From Coriaria nepalensis (Eukaryota; Streptophyta; Magnoliopsida; Cucurbitales; Coriariaceae): DNA of 64,000 bases. The translations under genes and the position numbers were made by a program. Positions within the stretch are counted from its first letter, which is position 1; each line of letters starts with the position of its first letter. Shown piece by piece: positions 35,303-47,110 of the stretch. The stretch is taken from positions 3,169,501 to 3,233,500 of the forward strand of contig CP114496.1 in assembly GCA_027186245.1 (NCBI GenBank), written 5' to 3'. The notes under the pieces were generated by a model. It made no database searches. It saw only the letters and a program-made list of their open reading frames with translations, and was not told where the DNA came from.

Positions 35303-37625
35303 TGTCACGACCTAAACCCCTAATGACCGACACGTAGCCCTTTATATAACTCTCCTGGCCATGTAAGCCTTTGAGTGTAACCCTTTATATAGATATGTAT
35401 ATTATTAAGATCACTGTATAATATGAAAACTCATTTCATTAATTACTAAGATCACTATATATGTTGGGTATGTTCGACGGAGCGACCTACTAGTCTACAT
35501 GAAAGAATCAAAAGTAGATTTCAAAAGTAGATTATAAAAGAATTAAAAGAAAACTCCTAACAACCTGGAAGGAGTAATCGACAAAGGAAGTGTCAACTCT
35601 TGTCGGAGTATCCCGAATACCTAACTAAGAACAATCCACTATCTAGAGAAGGTAAAAAATTTAATAAAAAGAGAGTGTGAGCTAAAACTCAGTGAATAAA
35701 TATTACATAGTTATATTTTCGGGACAAGACTTTTGTAAACATGCACAATTAAAAAATAAATCATTAGCAAGTTCCAATATAATATACTAACTTCACACTA
35801 AAGAAACTCATAGAGCTAAATCAATCATTATACCCATATCATTTCTCACCACTTATGTCAAACATATCAACTGTGTGATACTATAATTCGATAACCTAAC
35901 ACAATTAAAATATCACAATGTAACCACGCAAGGGTACACATCATCACACACAAGTCGTCAGTTATATATTATCCTGCTATATACGGCTATAATACTAGTA
36001 TACCCGTGTGATTTCGCATACATCATATATATATATATATAATAGATCAAGGTGCACCAAGGCTATCATCACTGTTGATAGCTACAGCTATCCTGACGAC
36101 TTGACAATCAATCAGACAATATGCAATCGTATCGCAATCAAATCCATATGCACAACCGCACCCATTAATCATACAATTCCTTCATGATCACAATACTTAA
36201 GACAACCATGTCTTCACAAAGAGTTCATGTACATATCATGAAACATGAATATACTTTAATTTCAATATGAACTTAATTTCCTATATGCTTGTCCCGACTA
36301 ATGCATGCCCCCTTTTTTTTTTTGTTCAAATAATCATTTAAAACCAAGTTTTTCATAAAACCACTAATATGACGAACCATCAATTTCAATCACTTATCTC
36401 CAATAAGCAAATCATAAACTACCATATCCAATCAATTAATTCCCATGAAATAATTTATCATGCATGAAGGATTTGAAATACTTTATGTAACCATATAACA
36501 TTTACTCACAGTGGGATATGTCAAAATTATAAAAGAAAGCGATTCAACCGGGCTCCGATGGAGGGGCTCTCAATGAACCTATTTCCGAAAAACAAATAAT
36601 TTATAATTATAGTTCCGATTGTAAATAACTATAGGACTAAATAAGAAATTTAGATCCACCCCCTTCAATGTCACAATACTAGTTAGCCGCTATTAAAGCT
36701 AAGTTAACTTAATCAATCCATCATATTTATAACTTCAATAGGATAACACAACCTCTTACACATTATGTTTAGTTCCTCAATACTATAATTCCAATAAAAT
36801 TGTTTGCTAACTTGTAGTCAATTCCGGTAATAATTCGACCAATCCTGATATAATTTTTCATAAGCCCTAATTGTCCCCATTCGATTTTGTTTTATAAACT
36901 AATATTATACTAATCTAACATTACTTGAACTTTACTATGATCGCTTTCATTTACCAACAACCCATATACAAAACCATCTCTTCTTCATTTCCCTCACCTC
37001 ACATTAACATACCCAATTTTTTAAAAATTCCAAATTATCTCAATTTGATTCCACCAACTCAAATTCAATATTAATCTATCTATACCAAGCTATTAAACTA
37101 TCAAAACACCTTTATATAAGCCAAAAAAGAACAAAAAAAAAATTTGAGAATTTAAGGTTCCTGACTTAATTTGATTTAACAACTCAAATTCATCGTTATT
37201 CTATCAATATCAAACTATCATTTTACCAGAATTTCTAACATTCAAGCCAAAAAGAGAAATCGAAACTTTTGGGGATTTAGGGTTCTTACTTTAGATTCGG
37301 CAATGGAGGAGGAATGATCCGATTTTTTTCGAAATTGAGGAGGGAACCAAGCTAACCACGAATAGAATTTGAAGAAGCCACCATGATTCGAAGATCTTAG
37401 CCACGAAGGTTGAATTTGCATAAGGTAGGGAGAGAGAGAGCGAGAGAAGTGAAAACATTTTTTTCTTTGTTTTTCCTTCTCTGGTTTGTCACAGTAGGAA
37501 GAGAGCAAAAGAGGTTTCAATTTCAAAAATTATAGTTTGACCCCCTATACTTTCACTATAATTATTTTTGCCCATTGACTTTTTAACCCTTTTTTTTTCT
37601 TTTTTTTTTTCTTCCGGTTCTCACA
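35303..37625 (-). repeat. 3' LTR of the Gypsy element
   Basis: A 2.3 kb LTR with TG...CA ends. It contains motifs shared with the solo LTR at 42852-44600, such as TGTTCGAC(A/G)(A/G)AGCGACCTA near 35470 and again near 43085, showing that both belong to one family. Confidence 0.85.
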
Positions 37626-37665
37626 TTCCCCCCTCCTTAAGAAATTCGGTCTCCGAATTATTAAC

Positions 37666-40600
37666 CTATAATGTTGACGAGATGGGATATCTACTTCTCA
37701 TCTCATCTTCCGGTTCCCAAGTTGCTTCATCACTTAAATGATTTGTCCACACAACCTTAACTAGCCTCACCTCCTTAGAATGGAGCTTCTTTACTTGTCG
37801 GTCTATAATGCCCACCGGCTGCTCGACATATGATAAATTTGGTTCGAGTTGAACTAGCTCTGTTTGTAAGACATGGGACGAATCTGACATATATTTCTGA
37901 AGCATTGATACATGGAAAACTAGGTGTATACCCGACATATCCGGTGGAAGTGCTAAACGATAAGCCACCGCTCCAATCCGATCAAGGACTTCAAAAGGGC
38001 CGATATACCTAGGGCTTAACTTCCCTCTGTTGCCAAATCTCATAACTCCCTTAAAAGGAGAAACTCGTAAGAAAACATAATCACCAATATGGAATTCTAA
38101 CTCTCTTTGCCTATGATTAATATAAGCTCTTTGCCTACTTTGTGCCGCCAAAATTCTTTCTCGAATTAACTGGACCTTATCAATTGCATCTTGATTGAAA
38201 TCTGGTCTTATGAGTTGTTTTTCACCCACTTCAAACAAACCGATAGGAGATCTACAACGACGACCATATAATGCCTCAAACGGGGCCATTTGGATACTAG
38301 CTTGATAGCTATTGTTGTAGGCAAATTCTACTAAAGGCAAAGATTGATCTCAACTACCTCAAAAATCAATAATTGACGCTCGAAGCATGTCTTCAAGTGT
38401 ATTAATTGTTCTTTCTGAATGTCCATCGGTTTGCGGATGAAAAGCGGTACTTAGGTCCAGATGAGTACCCAAGGATTCTTGGAACGCTCTCCAAAATCGA
38501 GATGTAAATTGTGGCCCTCTATCCGAAACAATAGAAACTGGTAGCCCATGTAGGCTAACAACTTTATCCAGATAGAGCTTTGCATATTGTGCAACTGTGT
38601 AGGTAGTCTTCACCGGAAGGAAATGAGCACACGTAGTCATCCTATCCACAATCACCTATATAGAATTGTAACCCTTGCTGGTACGAGGTAACCCCATTAC
38701 AAAATCCATTATGATGTGTTCCCATTTCCATTTTGGCACTTGGAGGCTTTGGTGCATTCCCCCTGGTTTCTAATGTTCTGCCTTGACCTGTTGACAAGTC
38801 AAACACCTAGAAACAAAGTCAGCAACATCTTTCTTCATACCTTCCCACCAATAGATTTATCTTAGGTCATGATACATCTTTGTTGACCCTGGATGAATGG
38901 AGTAAGCAGCAAGATAGGCTTCTTATAGGATTTCCCTTCTAAGACCATCCACATTAGGAACATAAATACGATGACATAAATGGAGAATCCCATCCTCCCC
39001 TATTACGAAACCTGAAGTCGCTTCCCTTCGATCTTCTCTAATCATCCCACTTAACTTTTCATCTTTTAATTGAGCTTCTCGAATACGGTCTAACAAGATT
39101 GGACGTATCCGAATATGAGCTAAAAAGGCTCTGGTCTCATTAATTCCAAAACAAACTCCATTGCTTTCAAGTTGGTGAATTTCAGCAATCAAAGGTCTCC
39201 TTATTGACGAGATATGAGCTAAACTCCTAACTGACTTCCTGCTTAGAGCATCGACCATCACATTTGCTTTCCCCGAATGGTAAGGATAGTACAATCATAA
39301 TCTTTAAGCAACTCCATCCAACGATGTTGTCGAAGATTAAGATCTCTTTGCTCGAAAATATATTTCAAACTTTTATGGTCGATGTTATCTCGGTGGTTTC
39401 GCCATACAAATAGTGCTTCCAAATCTTTAGTGCGAACACTACCGCCGCCATTTCAAGATCATGAGTAGGATAGTTTTGTTCATGCTTCTTAAGTTGACGA
39501 GAAGCATAAGTAATAACTCAACCATCCTGCATCAAAACACAACCTAAACCAATTCTCGAAGCATCGCAATAAACAGTGTAGCCTCCAGATCCCAAAGGTA
39601 ATGCTACGATAGGTGCGGTTGTTAAACAAGTCTTCAGTTTCTGAAAACTCTCTTCACAAGCTTTTGACCATTGAAACTTCACACCCTTTTGAGCCAACTT
39701 AGTCAATGAGGAAGCAATTCATGAGAAATCCTTGACAAAGCATCGATAATACCCTGCCAACCCCAAAAAGCTACGAATTTCAGTTTCCGAAGTCGGTCTT
39801 GGCCAATTCTTCATTTCTTCGATCTTAGCCGGGTCTACCTGAAAGCCCTCCTCAGAGATTACATGGCCTAGGAATGCCACATGGTTCATCCAAAATTCAC
39901 ATTTAGAGAATTTGGCATACAACTGATATTCCCTCAAGGTTTGCAAAACTATCTTTAAATGAAGTGCATGTTCTTCCTCGCTTTTTGAGTAGACTAATAT
40001 GTCATCAATAAACACAATCACAAATCGATCTAAGTGTTGCTTAAATACACGATTCATTAAGTCCATGAAAGCTGCCGGGGCATTAGTCAAGCCGAAAGAC
40101 ATGATAAGGAATTCATAATGCCCATAACGTGTGCGAAAAGCTGTTTTAGGAATATCCTCGCCCCTAACCTTTAACTGGTGATATCCACAATGAAGGTCAA
40201 TCTTTGAAAAACATTTCGCACCCTAAAGTTGATCAAACAGATCATCAATACGAGGAAGGGGGTATGTATTCCGAATAGTCACCTTATTAAGTTGCCTGTA
40301 ATCAATACACAACCGTAGAGTTCCATCCTTCTTTTTCATAAATAAAATCGGTGCACCCCAAAAAGAGACACTGGGACGAATAAACCCTTTATGTACTAGT
40401 TCATTTAATTGCTCCTTCAACTCTTTAAGTTCTACGAGAGCCATCCGATATGGTGGTATGGATATGAGATCACAACCGGGAATAACATCAATTTCACGAA
40501 TTATCGGGACATCCTCAACACTTGCTTGCACATTACAAGTGTCTCTTATTGTCGATAAATATCCATAGCACCCCTTCTTAAGAAGTTTTCTAGCTTTCAA

Positions 40601-40900
40601 TACCGATATCAAATTAGGTGGCGACATATTACCTTCCCAGTTATGAAAAAAGCGGGTTCTTCTGGTAGCTCAAACTTAACCAGTTTATGATGGCAATCCA
40701 AAGTTGCATGATAAGAGGCTAACCAATCTATGTCTAATATGACATCAAAGTCGGATATATCGATCATGATTAAATCACTACCAACTCTCGTTCCCCAACA
40801 CTAAAGACACATGACTTGTATACCAAGTCAACATCAATAAATCCCCTATTGGTGTAGCCATTGACAAATACTTGTCTAATAAAGTTGGGTCCCTATCATC
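37666..40900 (-). pseudogene. Gypsy pol remnant (protease end to chromodomain)
   Basis: Pieces from right to left: protease end (about 40630-40900); reverse transcriptase at 40223-40627 ([20 protein letters not shown]) and 39719-40102 ([19 protein letters not shown]); RNase H at 39518-39706 (YCDASRIGLG); the N-terminal integrase region at 38923-39294; the integrase core at 38359-38655 (IVSDRGPQFTSRFW, AFHPQTDGHSERT); the integrase C-terminus and a chromodomain at 37666-38340 (VRLVKVVWTNHLSDEATWEP). The chromodomain after integrase places it in the chromoviruses. Stops between the pieces and the absence of gag make it defective. Confidence 0.92.
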
Positions 40901-41295
40901 ATACCAGAATTTCTAACATCCAAGCCAAAAAGAGAAATCGAAACTTTTGGGGATTTCGGGTTCTTACTTTAGATTCGACAATAGAGGAGGAATGATCCAA
41001 TTTTTTTCGAAATTGAGGAGGGAACCAAGCTACCCACGAGTAGAATTTGAAGAAGCCACAATGATTCGAAGATCTTAGCCACGAAGGTTGAATTTGCAGA
41101 AGGTGGGGAGAGAGTGCGAGAGAAGTGAAATTTTTTTTTTCTTTGTTTTTCTTTCTCTGGTTTGTCACAGCAGGAAGAGAGCAAAAGTGGTTTCAGTTTC
41201 AAAAATTATAATTTGACCCCCTATACTTTCACTATAATTATTTTTGCCCCTTTGACTTTTCAACCCTTTTTTTTTTTTTTCTTCCGGTTCTCACA

Positions 41296-41533
41296 TTCTC
41301 ATTCTCCACTCAGATGTAAATGCCTTAGTCCATCGTCAAACTCAATAAAAAAAAAAAAAGAAGTATGAGACATCATACATCAATAAATGGTCATCATTTT
41401 CGATACTCGTTGAAAGAGTTCGCTTTTATTACTGGACCTAGATGTCAAAAGCCATTGACATCCTTACCTCGCACAATAAAGAAAATGCAGAATTCTTGAA
41501 GTATTGGTTCAAATGGAATGTAGTATTAAATGT
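41296..41533 (+). pseudogene. DUF1985-like gene, piece 2
   Basis: Immediately right of the Gypsy element, the plus strand encodes, in shifting frames, RQTQ...KKKK, then INGHHFRYSLKEFAFITG, then EFLKYWFK. These align in order with INGQPLYYSIKDFAFIT and EFLNY in the minus-strand copy at 27080-28260. It continues piece 1 and is cut on the right by the hAT-like element. Bases 41534-41541 (GTTGTGCT) are that element's left target site. Confidence 0.6.
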
Positions 41534-41541
41534 GTTGTGCT

Positions 41542-42186
41542 TAGGGATTAGCACGTACGGTTTCGGGCTTGAAACCACACCACATTTCTATTTTTGGGTA
41601 CCGCACCGACCGCAATTCACTGCTAAATTTCGGTGCGGTGGCAAGGCTGTGCGGTGCAATGTGCAGTTTTCAGTTTTTTATTTATTTTATTTTTCTATTT
41701 TCAAATATTCTACAATCATTTTTGTGTTCATATAAAAGGAGTTACACATACTACTTTTCCCATACTACATTATTATTGTTATTATTATCTTTTCTACCAT
41801 TGTTTTTTTCCGAAATGGTCTTATTTCACATATTTGCTCCTCTTCTGAAGGCAAACTTAAGATGCACACCTCTTAAGTTTTCCCAATATTTTTTCACATG
41901 CATTAAAATATTTTCAATTATTCACACATCTCCACTCTAATGTAAAAATAATGATCAAAATAAAATCATAAATATAAGAAACCAAGAACAATCCAAATAA
42001 AATTATCAAATTATATCATCAAGTTTACAATCAAACAACTAAGAACATCACAAATTATTAAATCATATCATCAAATAATATAAAGTTTATATTTTTTATA
42101 AAAAAATTCATATTGCGAGGCCCCGCACACCGCACCGCATCGAAATGTGCAGTTTGATTGGGTTCAAAGTGACCTACTCATGCCTA
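41542..42186. mobile_element. Non-autonomous hAT-like element
   Basis: A 645-bp insertion with short imperfect terminal inverted repeats: TAGGGATTAG at the left end and, reversed, TAGGCATGAG at the right end. The flanking 8-bp sequences GTTGTGCT (41534-41541) and GCTGCGCT (42187-42194) match at 6 of 8 positions, the length expected of a hAT target duplication. Subterminal GGTGCGGT and CCGCACCGCA motifs occur near both ends. It splits the DUF1985-like coding sequence at a point where the homologous copy is continuous. It carries no transposase. Confidence 0.65.
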
Positions 42187-42194
42187 GCTGCGCT

Positions 42195-42851
42195 TATGAA
42201 GATATTTGAAAGTGCCGAGATGAGAGAACTATTCAATACATCAATAGGGACCTTGGGGTAAATTAGTATCGGATATTGAGTTCTTTGATGGCTACTCTTG
42301 GGGTAAATTAGTACATGAGAGAACTATTCAATACATTAAGAGGGACGACTTTTCGAAGAAGTTAAAAAGAGCTACAACTAGAGAAAAAATGGTTGTTGAG
42401 AGGTGGGAATATTCGGTTTTCTACTGGTCTTTCAAGTAATTAGTACCCTTCGCTTAGATTTATAGTAAGATTTTTGTACTTCATATTTTTTTAATCGTTT
42501 TTTTAACTACTATAGGTATGATCTTTTGAAGCGATTTCAAGTCCTGAAGAGACTTTTGGTGAGTGTTTGAAGAAAACTCGCAGATGACCACATATTCTGA
42601 ATTGGACTATGCAATCTATAAAGCTATTGCATACGAATATCGTTAATGTTCTAATGAACCAAGATATTATTTTTTATTATGATCAATAGTAAATATATGC
42701 TAATTTTTTATTAAATGACCTATCTAATATTCTTTAAATGATGTAGACTAGAGTACATAGAATTTTACGAATATCAAGGAGAGAAGATGATATAATTGAT
42801 CATGTGGCTACTTTACTAGATCTAACCATAGAGGAGGCAAACTATATACGT
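42195..42851 (+). pseudogene. DUF1985-like gene, piece 3
   Basis: Right of the hAT-like element the plus strand resumes with LMKIFESAEM, then (about 42268-42345) VSDIEFFDGYSWGKLVHERT and IQYIKRD, then WEYSVFYWSF. These correspond to IEIFENM and VSDMKFFNNYL / KMVHERTIQ in the other copy. A short internal repeat of GAGAGAACTATTCAATACAT occurs at about 42222 and 42319. The piece ends at the TACGT target site of the solo LTR (42847-42851). Confidence 0.6.
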
Positions 42852-44600
42852 TGTCATGACCCAAACTTAACTTAGCCGGCACGTGGCCCTATAGATAAAT
42901 CCCCTGACCACGTAAACCTTCGAGGTGACCAGCACGTGGCCTTATAAACTTAACAATACATACACATATATATATATATATATACATTGATATATATGTT
43001 CACCTGAATATATATTTATAATGGAAACCGAGAGTAAATAAGATGGAACACTTCAACTAATTACTAATATTCCTGTACAAGTTGAATATGTTCGACAAAG
43101 CGACCTATTAGTCCACATGAACTCTATTTACATTTCAAAGGTGGACCACAAAAGAATAAAAAAAAGTCCCTAATAACCTGACAATGAGTGGTCAACAAAA
43201 AGAAAGTACCAATTCCCAATGAGGTATCCCATATGCCAATTAAGCCCGATCAATTATCTGGAGAAGGGAAAAATTTAACAAAAGAGTAGTGAGTTGGAAC
43301 TCAGTGAATAAATATTAAATAGTTACATTGTCGGGACAAGCCTCATTTAAACATGTACAACTAGAATGAATCATTATCAAAGTTCCAATATAATATATTA
43401 ACTTCACATTAAAGAAATCCACATGACTAAATACATTATACCCATATGATTCATTCATACCTTTATTAAGAGCTCATGCATACGCCATGAAATACGAATA
43501 TGCTTTACAATCAATATGCACTTTGTTTTTATATGCTTGTCCCGCTTAATGCATATTTTTCGATAACCTTTTTAAAACAAGTTTTTCATGCAATAAATAA
43601 CAATCGAGAAAATCAAGTGAAATGTATATTAGTTAAGCAAATCTTACCCAACCAAATCTCATCACATAAATCCAATAAAACCAATCATAATGCATTAAGA
43701 TTTAAAATACTTTTACATAATCATGTAATATTTACTCACAATGGGATATGCCAAAAGATCAAAGATAGAATCGACTCACGAAGATTCGAGTGAGATGGTC
43801 GTCGATGCACCTAAATTCTAAAACAAAAATAATTTAACAATTATTAATATAACTACGTTATAAGAACTAGCTAGAGTAAGAAATTTGGATCCATCATCTT
43901 CAATCTTATCATACTAATAGATAATGATCCTAGCTAAAGTTTCAATCAAATTCTAATTTAACTCATTAAACATGTTCAACTTAGTTTCTACCCTAATTCC
44001 AATTAAAGTCAATTTTCACTATAATCTATATATCAAATATTATCTTCTTCATTTTCCCTATATCAATTTTACCATGACACATAAATACTACCATTGAACC
44101 ATTTTCCTACTAATTCCTCCATAACCCTAATTATCAATTTAACAAATTAACACCCACTATTAAACTAACAGATTCAAACCTTCAAGGTACCAGGAACAAA
44201 TTTCGTTAAGCTAAGAAGATGAATTTCAGAAATTTGGGGACTAGGGTTCTTACCTTAATCTCTAAAATCAGAGGAACATTGACTAGATTTATGAAATTGA
44301 GAGGATATTCGAGCTAAACTCATGAGAAATTTCAAGGAATTGCCATGCATTTAAGGATTTTAGCCATGGATTTAAAAAGAAAAGGAAGAGTAGGGAGAAT
44401 AAAGAGGGAGAGCGAGAGAAATGGCGAGAGGGAGTCAACTTTTTTTTTTTTGGTTTGTTCTCTAGTTTGTCGCAAGAGCAAGAAGGTAAAAGGGGTATTA
44501 ATTTCAAAATTTATATTTTGACCCCCTAAACTTTCATTATTAATATTTTTAGCTTTTTTGACTTTTCAACCTTTTTTTCTCCTTAAACTGGGTTCCCACA
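42852..44600. mobile_element. Solo LTR of a Gypsy family related to the 35303 element
   Basis: A 1749-bp unit beginning TGTCATGACC and ending GGTTCCCACA. It is flanked by a perfect 5-bp target duplication TACGT (42847-42851 and 44601-44605). There is no internal region or second LTR. Its ends and interior match the 2.3 kb LTR at 35303-37625 in part, including a terminal segment with GTTTGTC and GGGATT...TTCTTACC words. It probably arose by unequal recombination between two LTRs. Confidence 0.9.
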
Positions 44601-44605
44601 TACGT

Positions 44606-45183
44606 AATAGATTCGAGAGTAGATATGTAGGACACAAATGAAGGCACTACAGTATGTCTGGCATTATGCAAAATCTTACCACAAATCATGCAATATAATA
44701 TCATATTGTACAGGAAATTTCTACCGTAGGAAACTGATGAAGGACTTTGATTTACAAATGTCGAAGTGCGACAAAATTTATATAACAATAAGGGGATTTT
44801 GGTGTTTACACTATAAAGCATGTAAAGTTTCATATGTTGTGGTTCTCATTCAAGTATGTAAATGATGATATGATTAAGTTGTATAAGCATCAAATGGCTT
44901 GTAATATATATAGATATGTGTATGACTTGTAGATTAGATTTATTTTTCTATAATATATGAATGCCATTTTAGTTGTGATGTATACTTTATTTTTTTGATA
45001 GGCAACGAGATTTAAACCTAAACCTAAATATGTAGTAATTTTCATGCATTCATAACATTTTTTCTTTCAAGCCTAAACCTATATTTTTGCATTTTTAAAT
45101 TTAAAACCTAAACTTAAAATCTTAAATTTATAACTAAAATAATGCTAAATAAAACCTAAACTAAAAAAGAGAAAAAAAGAGAG
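44606..45183. other. Unassigned sequence right of the solo LTR
   Basis: A 75-codon open frame at 44638-44865 (+), including MKDFDLQMSKCDKIYITIRG, is not recognised; it could be the continuation of the broken gene to the left. The rest is AT-rich. Confidence 0.35.
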
Positions 45184-45800
45184 CATGATTTCGGCCTCAC
45201 CATTGTAACGAAATCATGATTTTGGTCCAAAAAGGTCAGACTGAAATCAATGTCTGAAATCCTTATTTCAGTCTCACAAAGTAAGTATATTTTACATTTT
45301 TAAACTTTAAAATTTATACTTCAAACCTTAAATTTGTTAATAAAAATCATATCCCTAAACCTAAAAGAAAAAAAAAAGATGATTTCGGCATGACCATTTT
45401 GAACCGAAATCATGATTTCGGTATAAAAGGTCAAGACAAAATCACTATCCGATGCCGATATTAGGATTTCGATCTGGTACAATATGTATATGTTTTTCAT
45501 TTTTAAACTTTACATGTTCAACTTTAGACTTAAAACCTTAATTTTGTTTTTTTTTAAATGTAGACATAAACCAAAAAAAAAAAACATGATTTTGGCTTCA
45601 CCATTTTTGACCGAAATCATGATTTCAGTCCAAAAAGATGAGGCCGAAATCACTGTGATTTTGGTTTAGGACAATATGTATATTTTTGTCTTTTTTAACT
45701 TTTAAACCTTAAATTTTAATCTTCAAATAAACAAAAATCCTAAACCTAAAAAAGAAAAAAAAATCATTATCTTGGCTTATTAACCATTTTCCAATCAAGA
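45184..45800. repeat. Tandem array of ~180-207 bp units with a palindromic core
   Basis: Four degenerate units start at about 45184, 45378, 45585 and 45764 (spacings 194, 207 and 179). Each opens with (C/G)ATGATTT(C/T)GGC-like sequence followed by CACCATT or GACCATT, then the inverted pair CCGAAATCATGATTT(C)GGT, then an A/T-rich spacer with TTAAACCTTAAA and CCTAAACCTAAA words. In unit 2 the core is a perfect 20-nt palindrome at 45403-45422 (ACCGAAATCATGATTTCGGT). The units carry no coding sequence. Confidence 0.75.
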
Positions 45801-45929
45801 CGAACGAGGCGTTCTTCCATAGATATTGAATTTTCCAAAGCTTTGCAAGCTTGGAATCATGTGTTATTGAAAGCAACTTGTTCTGAGATCTGGCATTTTG
45901 ATTTTTCCAATTTAGGACTTCTTCAACCT

Positions 45930-47110
45930 GTGTAGAGGCTATTTTGGTTTGTCAGAAAGAATTTTTGTTGGCCGGACAAAGGGACAAGTTGTGAAGGGAT
46001 AGTTTTCATCAATATAATGTTGTAGGGAGTCTTCATCATAGGATGAAGCTATATAACAAGGAATCAGAGACAGGATATGAGTAAGAGACTGCATAGGGGT
46101 CGAGGAGGTAGGAGGGAGGAGGCCTTCTTTAGCAAGGATTCGCAGGGCTTCCTTGTAAATGTCAAGAGGCTCTTTAGGAGTGTGTATACCTGTCCAAGGG
46201 GAATCAGGATCATCTGGTTTATAATTTTTTTTTAGATGAGGACATGACTTTTTGGATTTTTTGTAGCATCGACAAGGATAATTTTCATCACACATGTTTA
46301 GGTTAGTATCCCAAATGAAATGACCATTTATTTTGTTAGTATGAGCCGTCAGAATTAAAAGCATGTACAAGAATTTCTTCTTCAAAAGTGACTGGAGTGA
46401 TCATCATGGAGTGAAAGATTGGGAAAGTGGTTTTAGCTGCATCTGAATTAGGAGGATGGAAAGTTATTTTCACTAATCCATCAGGCATCTTGTTGAATTT
46501 TGCATCCTGAATATGGACTAGGAAAGTGTCTTGAAATAACTTTTCATAATTAGATACCCATTCGAGAGGCATCAGGTTTGTGAGCTGATCGTGAGCCAGC
46601 TGTCTAGGGATCTAAATGATGGATGAGACTTCATCTTCCCATTCGGCTATAATCAGAAGAGTGTCTGAAGATGTACCTGGCAGAGGGAGATCGATAACAT
46701 GATCTTGTAAACAATAGGCCAGTTGGTGATAAAGGGTAGCCATGTAAGAATTTGCTACCATAGAGATACCCACAATTTACACTTGAATTTTGAGGAATTT
46801 GGTAATATTGGGATCAGCAAGGGGGATGTTAACATTAGGGTAAAAGGTTAGGCAAACACTACCAACATTAAGGGTAATGACAAAGGTGTCGATGACTGCC
46901 TAGTCATACTTAGTGAAAATTGAATTGAGCAGGGCAAGTCAAACAATGACTGGTAGGCCTTTCCTTCCATGGAGCGTAAGAACTACCCATATGTCTCCTA
47001 AATGCAGATGTGAGTAGCCTTCAAAAATCCATTGAGTAACTATCTAAGAATCCAAGGCTAGATCTTCAAAAATCCATTGCGTACAAAACTTGTGCTTACA
47101 TTAGAATTGA
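45930..47110 (-). pseudogene. Endogenous pararetrovirus-like movement protein remnant
   Basis: On the minus strand, in several frames from about 47010 down to 45940, lies a degenerate protein resembling the movement-protein region of endogenous caulimovirids in plant genomes. The longer open pieces are 46336-46572 and 45939-46385. Recognisable short patches include LHGRKGLPVIV near 46950-46985, IPRQLAHDQL near 46575-46605 and GHFIWDTNL near 46295-46320. Stops and frame changes are present throughout. No reverse transcriptase or coat-protein region is seen beside it. Assignment to this group rests on remembered resemblance; an unclassified plant element is the alternative. Confidence 0.45.

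Larger units (their letters stand above)
35303..41295 (-). mobile_element. Gypsy element (chromovirus, Tekay-like), internally deleted
   Basis: A 5.99 kb element on the minus strand. The 3' LTR (35303-37625, 2323 bp) is complete, TGTCACGACC...GGTTCTCACA on the plus strand. A polypurine tract (minus strand AAGGAGGGGGGAA) abuts it at 37626-37638. The 5' LTR is reduced to 40902-41295 (394 bp), homologous to 37224-37625. Its remainder, the primer-binding site, gag and most of the protease are missing, which implies one internal deletion ending at 40901/40902. Target duplications are TTTTC (35298-35302) and TTCTC (41296-41300), one mismatch. It interrupts the DUF1985-like gene. Confidence 0.9.

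Noticed and set aside
45184..45800. A CRISPR array
   Set aside because: The units are long, degenerate and A/T-rich with no unique short spacers, and the genome is a plant nuclear one.
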